The notes under the pieces are model-generated. The model was not told where the DNA came from, did not search any database, and worked only from the letters and a program-made list of their open reading frames with translations. A stretch of DNA of 5,629 nt. Source: JAIBJN01 sp035461525 (lineage in GTDB: Bacteria; Actinomycetota; Thermoleophilia; Gaiellales; Gaiellaceae). The stretch is from NCBI GenBank assembly GCA_035461525.1, contig DATHVD010000051.1:1-5629 (forward strand), given 5' to 3'. Of this stretch, positions 1 through 5,629 are shown in pieces (within the stretch, counting starts at the first letter, position 1; every line of letters begins with the position of its first letter). The position numbers and the translations under genes were made by a program.

Positions 1-811
1 GAAGGACACCGGGATGCTCGACATGAGCACCCTCGGGCCGATGGGACGCTCCGTGGACGACCTCGCGCTCCTCCTCCCCGTCGTGGCCGGGCCCGACGAC
101 CTCGACCCACTGGTCGCGTCCGTGCCGATCGGCGACCGTCGCTCCGTCGACGTCTCGTCCCTGCGGGTCGGCTTCTACGCCGACGACGGCGCGGCGCCGC
201 CGACGCCGGGGACGCGGGACGCAGTCGAGCGGGCCGCGCAGGCTCTCGCGGACGCGGGCGCCGACGTGGAGAGGGCGGCGCCGCCCCCGCTGGACGACGT
301 CGTCGACATCGCCTTCGGGATGATGGCGGCGGACGGAGGTGCGAAGGCGCGCGCAGATCTGGCGGCGGCCGGCGGCCGCCACACGCAGCAGCTGGCGCGG
401 CTTCTCGAGGGCCTGGAGCCCTCGGCGCTGAGCGCGGCCGAGTTCTTCGCGCTGATGCGGCGCTGGATCGCGCTCCGCGCCGAGCTGCGGCGGTTCGTCG
501 GCCGCTACGACGTCGTCGTCTGTCCCGTCGCCGCCGGCCCGGCGCCCCTGCACGGCCGGAGGCCGAGCGACGACCGGGAGCTCACCGACTACCGCGAGTT
601 CGGCTACTCGTTCGCGCACGCTATCGGCGGCGTCCCCGGCGCCGTCGTCCCGGCCGGCGCCGAGCGCGACCTCCCGATCGGGGTGCAGGTCGTCTCCGGC
701 CCGTACCGCGACCACGTCGCGCTCGCCGCCGCGGCCGTGCTCGAGGAGGCCCTCGCCGGCGCAGCTCCCGGCCGGCCGGCGCTCGCCGGGCCGGCAGGAG
801 GAGGAGCGTAG
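1..811 (+). CDS. Amidase-signature family hydrolase, C-terminal part (5' end outside window)
   Basis: This is the C-terminal 269 residues of an amidase-signature (AS) enzyme, a family that hydrolyses amide bonds with a Ser-cisSer-Lys triad. The frame is open to the window edge (first full codon at base 2), so the ATG at 14 is internal: the preceding KDTG and the following MLDMSTLGPMGRSVDDLALL form the conserved 'D..GPM.R...D.A.LL' segment that comes after the catalytic core. Further family landmarks are 'YDVVVCPVAAGPAPLHG' in the middle, then 'GGVPGAVVPAG' and 'LPIGVQVVSGPYRD' near the end. The GGSSGG loop with the catalytic serines and the lysine must lie upstream, so activity cannot be judged here. 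AS proteins usually run about 450-500 residues, so slightly over half is visible. GatA is possible in principle, but no gatB or gatC is adjacent, which favours a stand-alone catabolic amidase. The substrate is unknown. The last codons (PAGGGA) also encode the ribosome binding site of the next gene. Confidence 0.9.
   Translation, partial: KDTGMLDMSTLGPMGRSVDDLALLLPVVAGPDDLDPLVASVPIGDRRSVDVSSLRVGFYADDGAAPPTPGTRDAVERAAQALADAGADVERAAPPPLDDVVDIAFGMMAADGGAKARADLAAAGGRHTQQLARLLEGLEPSALSAAEFFALMRRWIALRAELRRFVGRYDVVVCPVAAGPAPLHGRRPSDDRELTDYREFGYSFAHAIGGVPGAVVPAGAERDLPIGVQVVSGPYRDHVALAAAAVLEEALAGAAPGRPALAGPAGGGA
796..806 (+). promoter_or_regulatory. Ribosome binding site for the MDR oxidoreductase, inside the amidase 3' end
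   Basis: AGGAGGAGGAG is a tandem Shine-Dalgarno sequence ending 5 bases before the GTG at 812. It fixes GTG 812 as the start of the next gene. The amidase stop TAG (809-811) directly abuts this GTG, so the two genes are probably co-transcribed and translationally coupled. Confidence 0.75.
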
Positions 812-1852
812 GTGCGGGCCTGGGAGCTCCAGGGGTTCTCCCTCGACGAGCTCGTCCTCGTCGAGCGGCCCGTGCCGGAGCCGGGCCCGCGCGAGGTGCT
901 GGTGCGCGTGCGCGCCGCGGCGCTCAACTCGCGCGACCTGCAGGTGATCCACGACCAGTACGACCCCGACCAGCACCTCCCCCTCGTTCCGGTCTCCGAC
1001 GGAGCCGGGGAGATCGTCGCGGTCGGCGAGGAGGTGAGCCGCGTCGTCGCGGGCGACCGCGTCGTCGGTGCGTTCGCCCAGGGCTGGGTCGCCGGGGAGC
1101 GCACGTGGGAGCGCTGGCTCACGCACCTGGGCGGACACAGGGACGGCCTCCTGCAGGAGTACGCGCTCCTCGATGCGGAAGGCGCCGTCCGCGTGCCCGG
1201 CCATCTCAGCGACGCCGAGGCGGCCGCTGCGACGTCGGCCGCGGCCACCGCGTGGCAGGCGCTCGTGGTTCGGGGCGGCATCCGGGCCGGGCAGAGCGTC
1301 CTCGTCCAGGGAACGGGCGGCGTCGCGCTCTTCGCGCTCCAGTTCGCCCTGCTCGCAGGAGCCGACGTCTTCGTCACGTCCGCGTCCGACGAGAAGCTCG
1401 AACGAGCGCGGGCCCTGGGAGCGCTCGCGGGCATCAACTACCGGGCGGATCCCGACTGGGACGAGCGCGTCCTCGAGCTGACGAACGGACTCGGGGTCGA
1501 CCACGTCGTCGAGACGGCCGGCGACCTCGCGCGCTCCCTCAACTGTCTGCGCGTGGGCGGGCTCGTCAGCTGCGTCGGCTACCTCGACCAGCTCGAGCTC
1601 GACTCGGGCGAGCCGCCGGCCTGGAGCTACCGCGTGGGGATCGTTCCCGTGCTCGTCAAGAACGCCCGCCTGCACGGCATGTCCGCCGCGCCCCGCGAGA
1701 CCTACGAGGAGATTTACAGGGCGATGGCGGCCGCGGAGCTCCGGCCCGTCGTCGACCGGGTGTTCCCGTTCGAGGAGGCCGTCGAGGCGCTTCGCTACCT
1801 CAAGGCCGGCGCCCACTTCGGCAAGGTCTGCGTCGCCGTGGCCGCCCGCTGA
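812..1852 (+). CDS. Zinc-independent MDR-superfamily NAD(P)H oxidoreductase (quinone reductase-like)
   Basis: This 346-residue medium-chain dehydrogenase/reductase has the normal family length. The N-terminal GroES-like catalytic domain covers about residues 1-125, with 'LNSRDL' at 38-43, 'VPVSDGAGEIVAVG' at 59-72 and 'GDRV' at 81-84. The Rossmann domain covers about 130-290, with the dinucleotide loop 'GTGGVALFALQFA' at 167-179 and 'SDEKLERARALGA' at 192-204. The C-terminal 'FGKVCVAV' is also typical. The catalytic-zinc cysteine is absent (Asn/Ser at that point) and there is no structural-zinc cysteine cluster; the only cysteines are 245, 254 and 340. It is therefore a zinc-less member. The GTGGV.LFALQFA loop and the 'INYR..PDW.E.V...T.G.GVDHVVE' stretch resemble the COG0604/MDR7-like group rather than classical alcohol dehydrogenases. 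The substrate is not readable. GTG 812 is chosen because of its strong ribosome binding site and its abutment with the amidase stop, which suggests one operon. Confidence 0.9.
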   Translation: MRAWELQGFSLDELVLVERPVPEPGPREVLVRVRAAALNSRDLQVIHDQYDPDQHLPLVPVSDGAGEIVAVGEEVSRVVAGDRVVGAFAQGWVAGERTWERWLTHLGGHRDGLLQEYALLDAEGAVRVPGHLSDAEAAAATSAAATAWQALVVRGGIRAGQSVLVQGTGGVALFALQFALLAGADVFVTSASDEKLERARALGALAGINYRADPDWDERVLELTNGLGVDHVVETAGDLARSLNCLRVGGLVSCVGYLDQLELDSGEPPAWSYRVGIVPVLVKNARLHGMSAAPRETYEEIYRAMAAAELRPVVDRVFPFEEAVEALRYLKAGAHFGKVCVAVAAR

Positions 1853-1866
1853 CGGGGGAGTTACGT

Positions 1867-1896
1867 GCGACATGCAAGAGCGATCGCGCATACGAT
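1867..1896 (+). promoter_or_regulatory. Weak sigma-70-type promoter candidate upstream of the transporter genes
   Basis: GCGACA (1867-1872, 4/6 to TTGACA) and TACGAT (1891-1896, 4/6 to TATAAT; fits the actinobacterial TANNNT) are separated by 18 bases. They lie in the 109-base gap before the binding-protein gene. A short inverted repeat, GATCG (1882-1886) / CGATC (1893-1897), overlaps the -10 box and could be an operator half-site pair. Arms of only 5 bases are common by chance in GC-rich DNA. Start-to-start distance would leave an untranslated leader of about 60 bases. The rest of the gap holds only the ribosome binding site and a weak 6-bp stem (1906-1911 with 1929-1934). Confidence 0.25.
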
Positions 1897-1946
1897 CCGC
1901 GGACGCGTCGACATCCACGCCCCGCGCTTCGACGAAAGGCGTATCC

Positions 1947-1958
1947 GGAGGAGGAGGA
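1947..1958 (+). promoter_or_regulatory. Strong tandem ribosome binding site of the binding-protein gene
   Basis: GGAGGAGGAGGA offers overlapping anti-Shine-Dalgarno matches, with GGAGG cores 4, 7 and 10 bases before the ATG at 1962. It decides the start: the in-frame ATG at 1872 has only a distant purine run upstream and would add 30 non-signal-like residues before the lipoprotein signal peptide. Confidence 0.8.
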
Positions 1959-1961
1959 TTG

Positions 1962-3065
1962 ATGAGGATCGATGCCAAACTCTTGACCGTCCTGGCAGCG
2001 CTCGTGCTCGCGCTCGGCCTCGCGGCCTGCGGCGGGGACGACGACGAGGCGACTCCCCCGGCGGACGCCCCGGCGGAGACGGAGGCCGCCGACGAAGGCG
2101 ACGAGGCGGCGGACGTCGAGTTCGCCGACAGCCTGGAGATCGACGTCCCGGTCGGCTATGACGAGCCCGAGCCCGGCGACTTCGAGCTCGCCTACCTGAA
2201 CCCGCTCGGAGGCAACGAGTTCCTCGACACCCTCGGACGTGCCATGCAGCTCGAGACCGAGCGGCTCGGCGGCTCCTACGTCGAGCTCGACGCCGCGGGA
2301 GACGTCGACACGCAGGTGAGCCAGTTCCAGCAGATCGTCGCGCAGGAGGTCGACGGCATCTTCGTGTTCGCCCTCGATCCGGGCTCCGTCCAGCCCGCCC
2401 TCGAGCAGGCGAAGAGCGCAGGGATCCCGGTCGTCACCATCGACCTCACGTTCGACAGCACCGAGGAGATCGGCGACTTCGACAGCCAGATCTGGCAGCG
2501 CCGTGACGAGGCCGCCTATCTGGGAGCGCGGGAGATGGCCGCGCGCGCCGGGTCGGGCGCCTCGGTCGCCACGATCGACTTCATCGTCGAGGTGCCGTCG
2601 ATCGTCTTCTCGGTCGAGCGGGCCCGGTACTGGGTCGAGCAGTTCGGCCTCACCGTCGCCGGGAACGCGACGAACCCGAGCGACGACATCGCCGGCGGCG
2701 AGACCGCGGCAACCGAGATCCTCGCCAACTACCCCGACATCGCCGGCATCATCGGCTACAACGACCCGTCCGCGATCGGCGCGGCCGCCGCCGCCCGCGC
2801 GCAGGGACGCCAGGATCTCGTCTTCGGAGGCCAGAACGGCGGCAGCGACGCCCTCGAGGCGATCCGGGCCGAGCGCCTCACGTACACGGCGAAGCTCGAT
2901 CCTCCGAGCATGGGGAAGTTCGCCGCATGGGGGCTCTACAACCTCCTCCAGGGCAACGAGGTCCCGCCCACGGTCAAGGCCGAGGAGCCGGTGATCGTCA
3001 CCGCCGACAACATCGACTCCATCCCGAGCTGGGAGGAGCAGCTCGACGCGGAGTACGGAGACTAG
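1962..3065 (+). CDS. Substrate-binding lipoprotein of a CUT2 (ribose-type) ABC importer
   Basis: This 367-residue protein is an extracytoplasmic solute receptor of the type 1 periplasmic-binding-protein fold (Peripla_BP_4/RbsB-like). Residues 1-22 form a lipoprotein signal peptide (Arg2, Lys6, hydrophobic 7-19, lipobox L20-A21-A22-C23), so the mature protein should be lipid-anchored at Cys23. An acidic, Ala/Asp/Glu-rich tether follows (about 24-72). The first lobe starts at 'FELAYLNP' (74-81), with 'VDGIFVFALDPGSVQPAL' (130-147) and 'AGIPVVTID' (153-161). The second lobe includes 'IIGYNDPSAIGAAAAA' (263-278) and 'GGQNGGSDALEAI' (289-301). ATG 1962 is preferred over ATG 1872 because of its ribosome binding site and signal peptide. 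By eye against E. coli RbsB, Asp161 and Asn267 match ligand-contact positions, but Arg90, Asp215 and Gln235 appear as Leu162, Asn292 and Lys311. The ligand is therefore probably not ribose, and no symbol is given. It is followed by the matching ATPase and permease genes. Confidence 0.92.
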   Translation: MRIDAKLLTVLAALVLALGLAACGGDDDEATPPADAPAETEAADEGDEAADVEFADSLEIDVPVGYDEPEPGDFELAYLNPLGGNEFLDTLGRAMQLETERLGGSYVELDAAGDVDTQVSQFQQIVAQEVDGIFVFALDPGSVQPALEQAKSAGIPVVTIDLTFDSTEEIGDFDSQIWQRRDEAAYLGAREMAARAGSGASVATIDFIVEVPSIVFSVERARYWVEQFGLTVAGNATNPSDDIAGGETAATEILANYPDIAGIIGYNDPSAIGAAAAARAQGRQDLVFGGQNGGSDALEAIRAERLTYTAKLDPPSMGKFAAWGLYNLLQGNEVPPTVKAEEPVIVTADNIDSIPSWEEQLDAEYGD

Positions 3066-3075
3066 CCGCGCACGA

Positions 3076-3110
3076 GGCGCGGGGCGGGCCCGTGACGACC
3101 GCCCCGCGCC
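3076..3110 (+). promoter_or_regulatory. Perfect 12-bp GC-only inverted repeat (mRNA hairpin) between binding protein and ATPase genes
   Basis: GGCGCGGGGCGG (3076-3087) and CCGCCCCGCGCC (3099-3110) are exact reverse complements around an 11-base loop, starting 10 bases after the binding-protein stop. As RNA this would be a very stable stem. No T-run follows, so it is not a classical intrinsic terminator. In ABC importer operons, stems at this position often protect the binding-protein mRNA 3' end or partly attenuate transcription. A U-less terminator is the alternative. A second, weaker stem (CGGCTG 3115-3120 with CAGCCG 3133-3138) ends immediately before the next ATG. Confidence 0.7.
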
Positions 3111-3123
3111 CGACCGGCTGGTC

Positions 3124-3129
3124 TAGAGT
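3124..3129 (+). promoter_or_regulatory. Possible -10 box for a near-leaderless ATPase transcript
   Basis: TAGAGT fits TANNNT and ends 9 bases before ATG 3139. Transcription from it would begin about 3 bases before the start codon, as in actinobacterial leaderless mRNAs. The lack of any Shine-Dalgarno sequence upstream of 3139 fits this. No convincing -35 is present at 16-18 bases spacing; that stretch falls in the right arm of the GC hairpin. A single hexamer is weak evidence. Confidence 0.28.
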
Positions 3130-3138
3130 CGGCAGCCG

Positions 3139-4653
3139 ATGAGCGGCCCCGAGGAGCATGTGCCGGCGGTGTTGCAGGCGAAGGGCATCCGCAAGCACTT
3201 CGGCGGCGTGCAGGCGCTGCGCGGCGCGCGCCTCGCGCTTCGCCGCGGCGAGGTGCACGGCCTCGTCGGCGAGAACGGCTCCGGCAAGTCCACGCTCCTG
3301 AAGGTGATCTCCGGCCAGCTCGACGCCGACACGGGCGCGGTGCTCCTCGACGGCGAGGAGACGCGGTTCGCGGACCCGTCGGAGGCGGTCGCGGCGGGAA
3401 TCGCCACGGTGAGCCAGGAACGCGCCGTCGTCCCGGACCTGTCGGTCGCCGAGAACATCTTCCTCGGCCCGCGCAAGCCGCGCTCGTGGCGCGGGATCGA
3501 CTGGCGGGCGACGCGGCAGCAGGCCCGCGAGATCCTCGAGCGGCTGAACTGCGACCTCGGGCTCGACGTTCCCGTCGGCCGCCTGCGACCGGACCTCCAG
3601 CAACTCGTCGAGATCGCACGTGCGCTCTCGACCGACGCCCGCGTGCTGATCCTCGACGAGCCGACGAGCTCGCTCGCGGACGACGAGGTCGAGTCGCTGT
3701 TCGCGGCGGTCCGCAGGCTGAAGGGAAGCGGCGTCGCGACGGTCTTCGTCTCCCACCGCCTCAACGAGGTGTTCGAGCTCGTCGACCGGGTGACGATCCT
3801 CCGGGACGGTGAGGTGGTCGGCGAAGGCCCGATCGATGAGTTCGACGAGGCGCGGCTCGTGCATCTCATGGTCGGGCGAGAGCTCGAGGAGCTGACGACG
3901 GAACACCACCGGCACGAGGTCGAGGACGCCGTCCTGCGCGTGCGAGGCCTCGGCGTGCCCGGCCGGGTCGAGGACGCCAGCTTCGACGTCGGCCCAGGCG
4001 AGGTCGTGGGCCTGGCCGGGCTCGTAGGCGCGGGCAGGAGCGACCTCCTCGGCGCGCTCTTCGGGCTCGAGCCCGAGGCGACGGGCCGGGTCGAGATCGA
4101 CGGATCGCCCGTGAGCCCCCGCAATCCCCGCCAGGCGATGGACGCCCGGATCGGCTTCGTCCCGGCCGACAGGAAGGAGCTCGGGCTCGTCCTGGACATG
4201 AGCGTGCTCGAGAACATCTCGATCGCCCGCACGTCGCACGCCTTTCGCCTCTCCCGGCCCCGAAGGGCCTCGGAGCAGGCCGAGGTGGACGCGGCGGTGC
4301 GCGACTTCAGGATCGTCGCAGGGTCGACCGCGCGGCCAGTCTCGCAGCTGAGCGGCGGGAACCAGCAGAAGGTCGTGCTCGCCAAGTGGTTCGGCACGGG
4401 GCCGCGCGTCCTCATCCTCGACGAGCCGACGCGCGGGGTCGACGTGGGCGCGAAGGCGGAGATCTACCGCCTGCTCGAGGCCGCCAAGGAGAGAGGCCTG
4501 GCGATCCTCCTCAGCTCCTCCGAGACGCCCGAGCTCCAGCGGCTCTGCGACCGGATCCTGGTCATGTTCCGCGGCCGGATCGTCGCGCGCCTGACCAACG
4601 AGGACGCCGACGAGGCGCGGATCGCCCGCTACGCGATGGGACACGGCGTCTAG
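3139..4653 (+). CDS. Double-domain sugar-type ABC importer ATPase (RbsA/XylG/MglA family)
   Basis: This 504-residue protein has two fused ABC ATPase domains, the normal size for CUT2 importers, and should power the permease from the cytoplasmic side. Domain 1 (about 13-245) has Walker A GENGSGKST (44-52), Q-loop Gln93, Walker B 'VLILDEPTSSL' (169-179, Glu174) and switch His206. Its signature region reads 'LRPDLQQLVEIARAL' (149-163) where relatives have LSxGxQQ, so the Ser and Gly are lost. Domain 2 (about 264-500) has a Walker A-like GLVGAGRS (294-301) with Arg300 replacing Lys, 'PADRKELGL' (342-350), an intact signature LSGGNQQ (404-410), Walker B 'VLILDEPTRGVD' (424-435), and Ser in place of the switch His (around 460). 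The Lys-to-Arg change in domain 2 is usual for this family. ATG 3139 lacks a Shine-Dalgarno sequence; GTG 3169, 12 bases after GAGGAG, is a less likely alternative start. It lies 73 bases after the binding-protein gene and 11 before the permease. Confidence 0.93.
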   Translation: MSGPEEHVPAVLQAKGIRKHFGGVQALRGARLALRRGEVHGLVGENGSGKSTLLKVISGQLDADTGAVLLDGEETRFADPSEAVAAGIATVSQERAVVPDLSVAENIFLGPRKPRSWRGIDWRATRQQAREILERLNCDLGLDVPVGRLRPDLQQLVEIARALSTDARVLILDEPTSSLADDEVESLFAAVRRLKGSGVATVFVSHRLNEVFELVDRVTILRDGEVVGEGPIDEFDEARLVHLMVGRELEELTTEHHRHEVEDAVLRVRGLGVPGRVEDASFDVGPGEVVGLAGLVGAGRSDLLGALFGLEPEATGRVEIDGSPVSPRNPRQAMDARIGFVPADRKELGLVLDMSVLENISIARTSHAFRLSRPRRASEQAEVDAAVRDFRIVAGSTARPVSQLSGGNQQKVVLAKWFGTGPRVLILDEPTRGVDVGAKAEIYRLLEAAKERGLAILLSSSETPELQRLCDRILVMFRGRIVARLTNEDADEARIARYAMGHGV

Positions 4654-4664
4654 CCGGCGAACGG

Positions 4665-5629
4665 ATGGCGGAGCGGGAGAAGACGCAGACGACTCCCCGG
4701 CCCGGAGCGCGCGGGGGGACGCCGGCCCGGCTCTGGCGGGCAGCCGCGAGACAGCGGTTCTTCGCCATCCTCGTCCTCCTCGTCGTCCTGTTCGTCTCCT
4801 TCACGATCACGCAGGACCGCTTCTTCACGTCCGCGAACATCGAGGCGCTTCTGACGAGCGCGGCCATCCTCTGGGTCGTCGCCATCGGGCTCACGTTCGT
4901 CCTCCTGGCGGGCGGCTTCGACCTCTCCATCGGCTCGATGCTCGCGCTCTCGTGCATCGCCCTGGGCACGTTCTTCAACGACTTCGGGCTCCCGGCGATG
5001 GTGGCCATCGTCCTCACGCTCGCGTTCGGCGCCCTGCTCGGGGGCGGCGTCAACGGTGTCCTCGTCGGACGCCTGGGGCTGTCGTTCCTCGTCGTCACCC
5101 TCGGCACCCTGATCCTCTTCCGCGGGGTCGTGAACCTCTGGTCCGGGGCGAAGACCGAGCAGGTGCTTTCGCCGCTCCTCGACTCGATCGCCTTCGACAG
5201 GTTCCTGGCCCTCCCGATCCCCGTCTGGATCATGGCCGTGACGTTCCTGATCGCGCTTTACGTCCAGCGCTCGACCTACTTCGGCCGGGACGTCTACGCC
5301 GTCGGCGGCAACCCGGACGCCGCCCGTCTCTCGGGCGTGAACGTCGGCCGTACGATCATCGCCGTCTACGCCATCTCGGGCATGCTCGCCGCGTTCGGCG
5401 GCGTCCTCCAGACGGCCCGCATCGGCGCTGCCAGCCCGCAGGTGGGCCAGGCGATCCTCTTCGACGCCGCCGCCGCCGTACTCCTCGGAGGGACGAGCTT
5501 CGCGGGCGGAATCGGCGGGGTCGGAGGGACCGCCGTGGGCGTCCTCTTCCTCGCCACCCTGCAGAACGGCCTCTCCGTCTCGGGCGTCCAGTCGGCATGG
5601 CAGCAGATCATCACGGGCGGGATCCTCCT
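4665..5629 (+). CDS. CUT2 ABC importer permease (RbsC-like), 3' end outside window
   Basis: The frame runs open from ATG 4665 to the window edge, giving 321 residues of a BPD_transp_2/RbsC-family membrane protein. Relatives have about 320-350 residues, so only a short C-terminal end is probably missing. A basic cytoplasmic N-terminus (1-31) precedes hydrophobic segments at about 32-48, 64-83, 89-104, 110-134, 138-156, 183-200, 229-248 and 264-300. Family hallmarks are 'LAGGFDLSIGSMLAL' (81-95), 'AVGGNPDAARLSGVNVGR' (212-229, the cytoplasmic loop expected to contact the ATPase) and 'GGTSFAGGIGG' (275-285). As a CUT2 permease it would act as a homodimer with the double ATPase. It starts 11 bases after the ATPase stop in a different frame and has no good Shine-Dalgarno sequence (the gap reads CCGGCGAACGG), so translation is probably coupled to the ATPase gene. 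The substrate cannot be read from the sequence. Confidence 0.93.
   Translation, partial: MAEREKTQTTPRPGARGGTPARLWRAAARQRFFAILVLLVVLFVSFTITQDRFFTSANIEALLTSAAILWVVAIGLTFVLLAGGFDLSIGSMLALSCIALGTFFNDFGLPAMVAIVLTLAFGALLGGGVNGVLVGRLGLSFLVVTLGTLILFRGVVNLWSGAKTEQVLSPLLDSIAFDRFLALPIPVWIMAVTFLIALYVQRSTYFGRDVYAVGGNPDAARLSGVNVGRTIIAVYAISGMLAAFGGVLQTARIGAASPQVGQAILFDAAAAVLLGGTSFAGGIGGVGGTAVGVLFLATLQNGLSVSGVQSAWQQIITGGIL

Noticed and set aside
604..1437. 277-codon - strand frame spanning the amidase/MDR junction
   Set aside because: Low-complexity Ala/Ser/Thr/Arg translation that crosses two well-supported sense genes.
1906..1934. 6-bp stem (CGTCGA/TCGACG) in the leader of the binding-protein gene, considered as a riboswitch or attenuator
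   Set aside because: It is too short, with a 17-base loop and no recognisable aptamer or T-run; expected by chance at this GC content.
1872..1961. Upstream ATG 1872 as the start of the binding protein
   Set aside because: It would place 30 polar residues before the lipoprotein signal peptide and lacks a well-spaced ribosome binding site; ATG 1962 has both features right.
1105..1962. 285-codon + strand frame inside the MDR gene
   Set aside because: Arg/Gly/Pro-rich out-of-frame translation of the oxidoreductase; the real frame carries the full MDR motifs.
3076..3110. Classical rho-independent terminator
   Set aside because: The stem is excellent but no T-rich run follows, and the downstream genes belong to the same transporter; kept as an intercistronic stem instead.
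3123..4415. Second antisense open frame (430 codons) in the same region
   Set aside because: Ser/Arg/Thr/Pro-rich shadow translation with no family motifs, overlapping both the sense gene and another antisense frame.
2998..4644. Very long open frame (548 codons) on the - strand opposite the ATPase gene
   Set aside because: Its translation is Arg/Glu/Asp/Leu-rich with no recognisable domain, and it lies exactly antisense to a clear ATPase. Strong GC bias at third codon positions removes stops from the opposing frames.
4562..5233. 223-codon - strand frame opposite the permease
   Set aside because: It has no domain, and the + strand in this stretch encodes an unmistakable RbsC-type permease.

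Overview
The window is very GC-rich (roughly 70% or more by eye, not counted). It holds five tightly packed genes, all on the + strand, with G/C-biased third codon positions and some GGA-repeat ribosome binding sites. This suggests a high-GC actinobacterium. The gene styles would fit a soil lineage such as Thermoleophilia/Solirubrobacterales, but that placement is an impression and nothing in the window proves it.

Layout. Positions 1-811 hold the C-terminal part of an amidase-signature hydrolase whose 5' end lies outside the window. It abuts a zinc-less medium-chain dehydrogenase/quinone-reductase-like gene (812-1852). A 109-base gap follows, with a weak promoter candidate and a strong ribosome binding site. 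Next come the three parts of a CUT2 (ribose/xylose-type) ABC importer: a substrate-binding lipoprotein (1962-3065), a double-domain RbsA-type ATPase (3139-4653), and an RbsC-type permease (4665 to the window edge, truncated at its 3' end). No gene is supported on the - strand.

How the genes work together. The lipoprotein should capture a small polar ligand outside the membrane and deliver it to a permease dimer driven by the double ATPase. The amidase and oxidoreductase upstream could process the imported compound (amide hydrolysis, then redox chemistry), but that link rests only on gene order and strand. The ligand is unknown. By eye, several ribose-contacting residues of E. coli RbsB are replaced in the binding protein, so calling it a ribose transporter would be unjustified.

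Most interesting details. A perfect 12-bp GC-only inverted repeat lies between the binding-protein and ATPase genes, where ABC operons often reduce expression of downstream genes. The ATPase has no Shine-Dalgarno sequence, but a TANNNT box sits just before its start. The ATPase also appears to have one intact composite nucleotide site and one degraded in at least three elements, including an unusual N-half signature. I found no RNA gene, mobile element, CRISPR array or clearly new system; this looks like an ordinary catabolic/uptake locus with a few points worth checking.
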